DNA from: Kiritimatiellia bacterium | GTDB lineage: Bacteria; Verrucomicrobiota; Kiritimatiellia; RFP12; UBA1067 | Direction of reading: 5' to 3' | Length of the DNA stretch: 5,082 nucleotides | NCBI GenBank assembly: GCA_017411125.1 | Contig: JAFPNP010000090.1 | Coordinates: forward strand, 1-5,082 | Shown: one piece after another, positions 4,982-5,082 of the stretch | How positions within the stretch are numbered: the stretch's first letter is position 1 | Layout: every line of letters begins with the position of its first letter | The notes under the pieces: model-generated | What the model was told of the DNA's origin: nothing | The model's database searches: none | Seen by the model: the letters and a program-made list of their open reading frames with translations, nothing else | Made by a program: the position numbers and the translations under genes

Positions 4982-5082
4982 ATGGCAACAGACCAGAACA
5001 ACATGACAGGCCAGAACGGAATGGGCGGCGGCTCGTCCGGCGACTACGTCAACGGCATGATGCGTTCAATGCAGGGCGGCTC
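4982..5082 (+). CDS. Start of an unknown Gly/Met/Asn-rich protein, 3'-truncated
   Basis: The ATG at 4982 opens a frame with no stop up to the window edge (33 complete codons plus two bases). It begins MATDQNNMTGQNGMGGG and continues with SSGDYVNGMMRSMQGG. The composition is unusual: Gly, Met, Asn and Gln dominate, suggesting a flexible, low-complexity N-terminus ahead of a domain outside the window. GC returns to the high level of the operon. No function can be assigned. It follows the receptor-binding genes, where lysis or further structural genes are common in phages, but nothing in these residues decides that. Confidence 0.55.
   Translation, partial: MATDQNNMTGQNGMGGGSSGDYVNGMMRSMQGG

Overview
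The window looks like the receptor-binding (tail-fibre) end of a phage or prophage structural operon. It holds six genes, all on the + strand and tightly packed. Two are cut by the window edges. GC is high (about 65-73% in most blocks I counted by hand), Shine-Dalgarno sequences are strong (AAGGAGG type), and three of the five gene junctions are stop/start overlaps. The proteins carry motifs familiar from phages of gut bacteria, such as 'EYLESTGTQY', 'TSDLANDG', 'YTKTEVD' and 'DYVQDGLIAMWDGIENAGWG'. From general impression, high-GC gut-associated Verrucomicrobiota/Kiritimatiellota/Lentisphaerota or their phages would fit, but nothing here proves the host.

Layout. Bases 1-1430 hold the 3' part of a long fibre gene: an alanine heptad-repeat stalk, a coiled-coil linker, a 76-residue module, an Ig-like domain and a glycine/aromatic-rich tip. 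Bases 1450-2931 hold a second fibre-like gene that shares the 76-residue module and then carries two short aromatic modules resembling CBM5/12 carbohydrate-binding domains. Bases 2928-3599 hold a LamG/concanavalin-A-like protein. Bases 3596-4189 hold an unrecognised 197-residue protein with a helical C-terminal half. Bases 4189-4899 hold a second LamG-like protein. Bases 4900-4981 form the only real intergenic gap and contain a long imperfect hairpin without a U-tract. A new Gly/Met/Asn-rich gene starts at 4982 and runs off the end.

How the genes may work together (inference): the first two genes would make trimeric or multimeric fibres ending in adhesion domains, the LamG proteins would be additional glycan- or surface-binding parts, and the small protein between them may be a chaperone or adaptor.

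The most notable signal is mosaicism. The central parts of both LamG genes, and one segment of the second fibre gene, drop to about 28-43% GC. The conserved ends of the same reading frames stay at about 58-68%. In the last LamG gene, third-position GC falls from 75% to 15% between two 20-codon samples. This suggests that specificity cores are exchanged within conserved frames. I found no CRISPR array, tRNA, transposase, integrase or reverse transcriptase.
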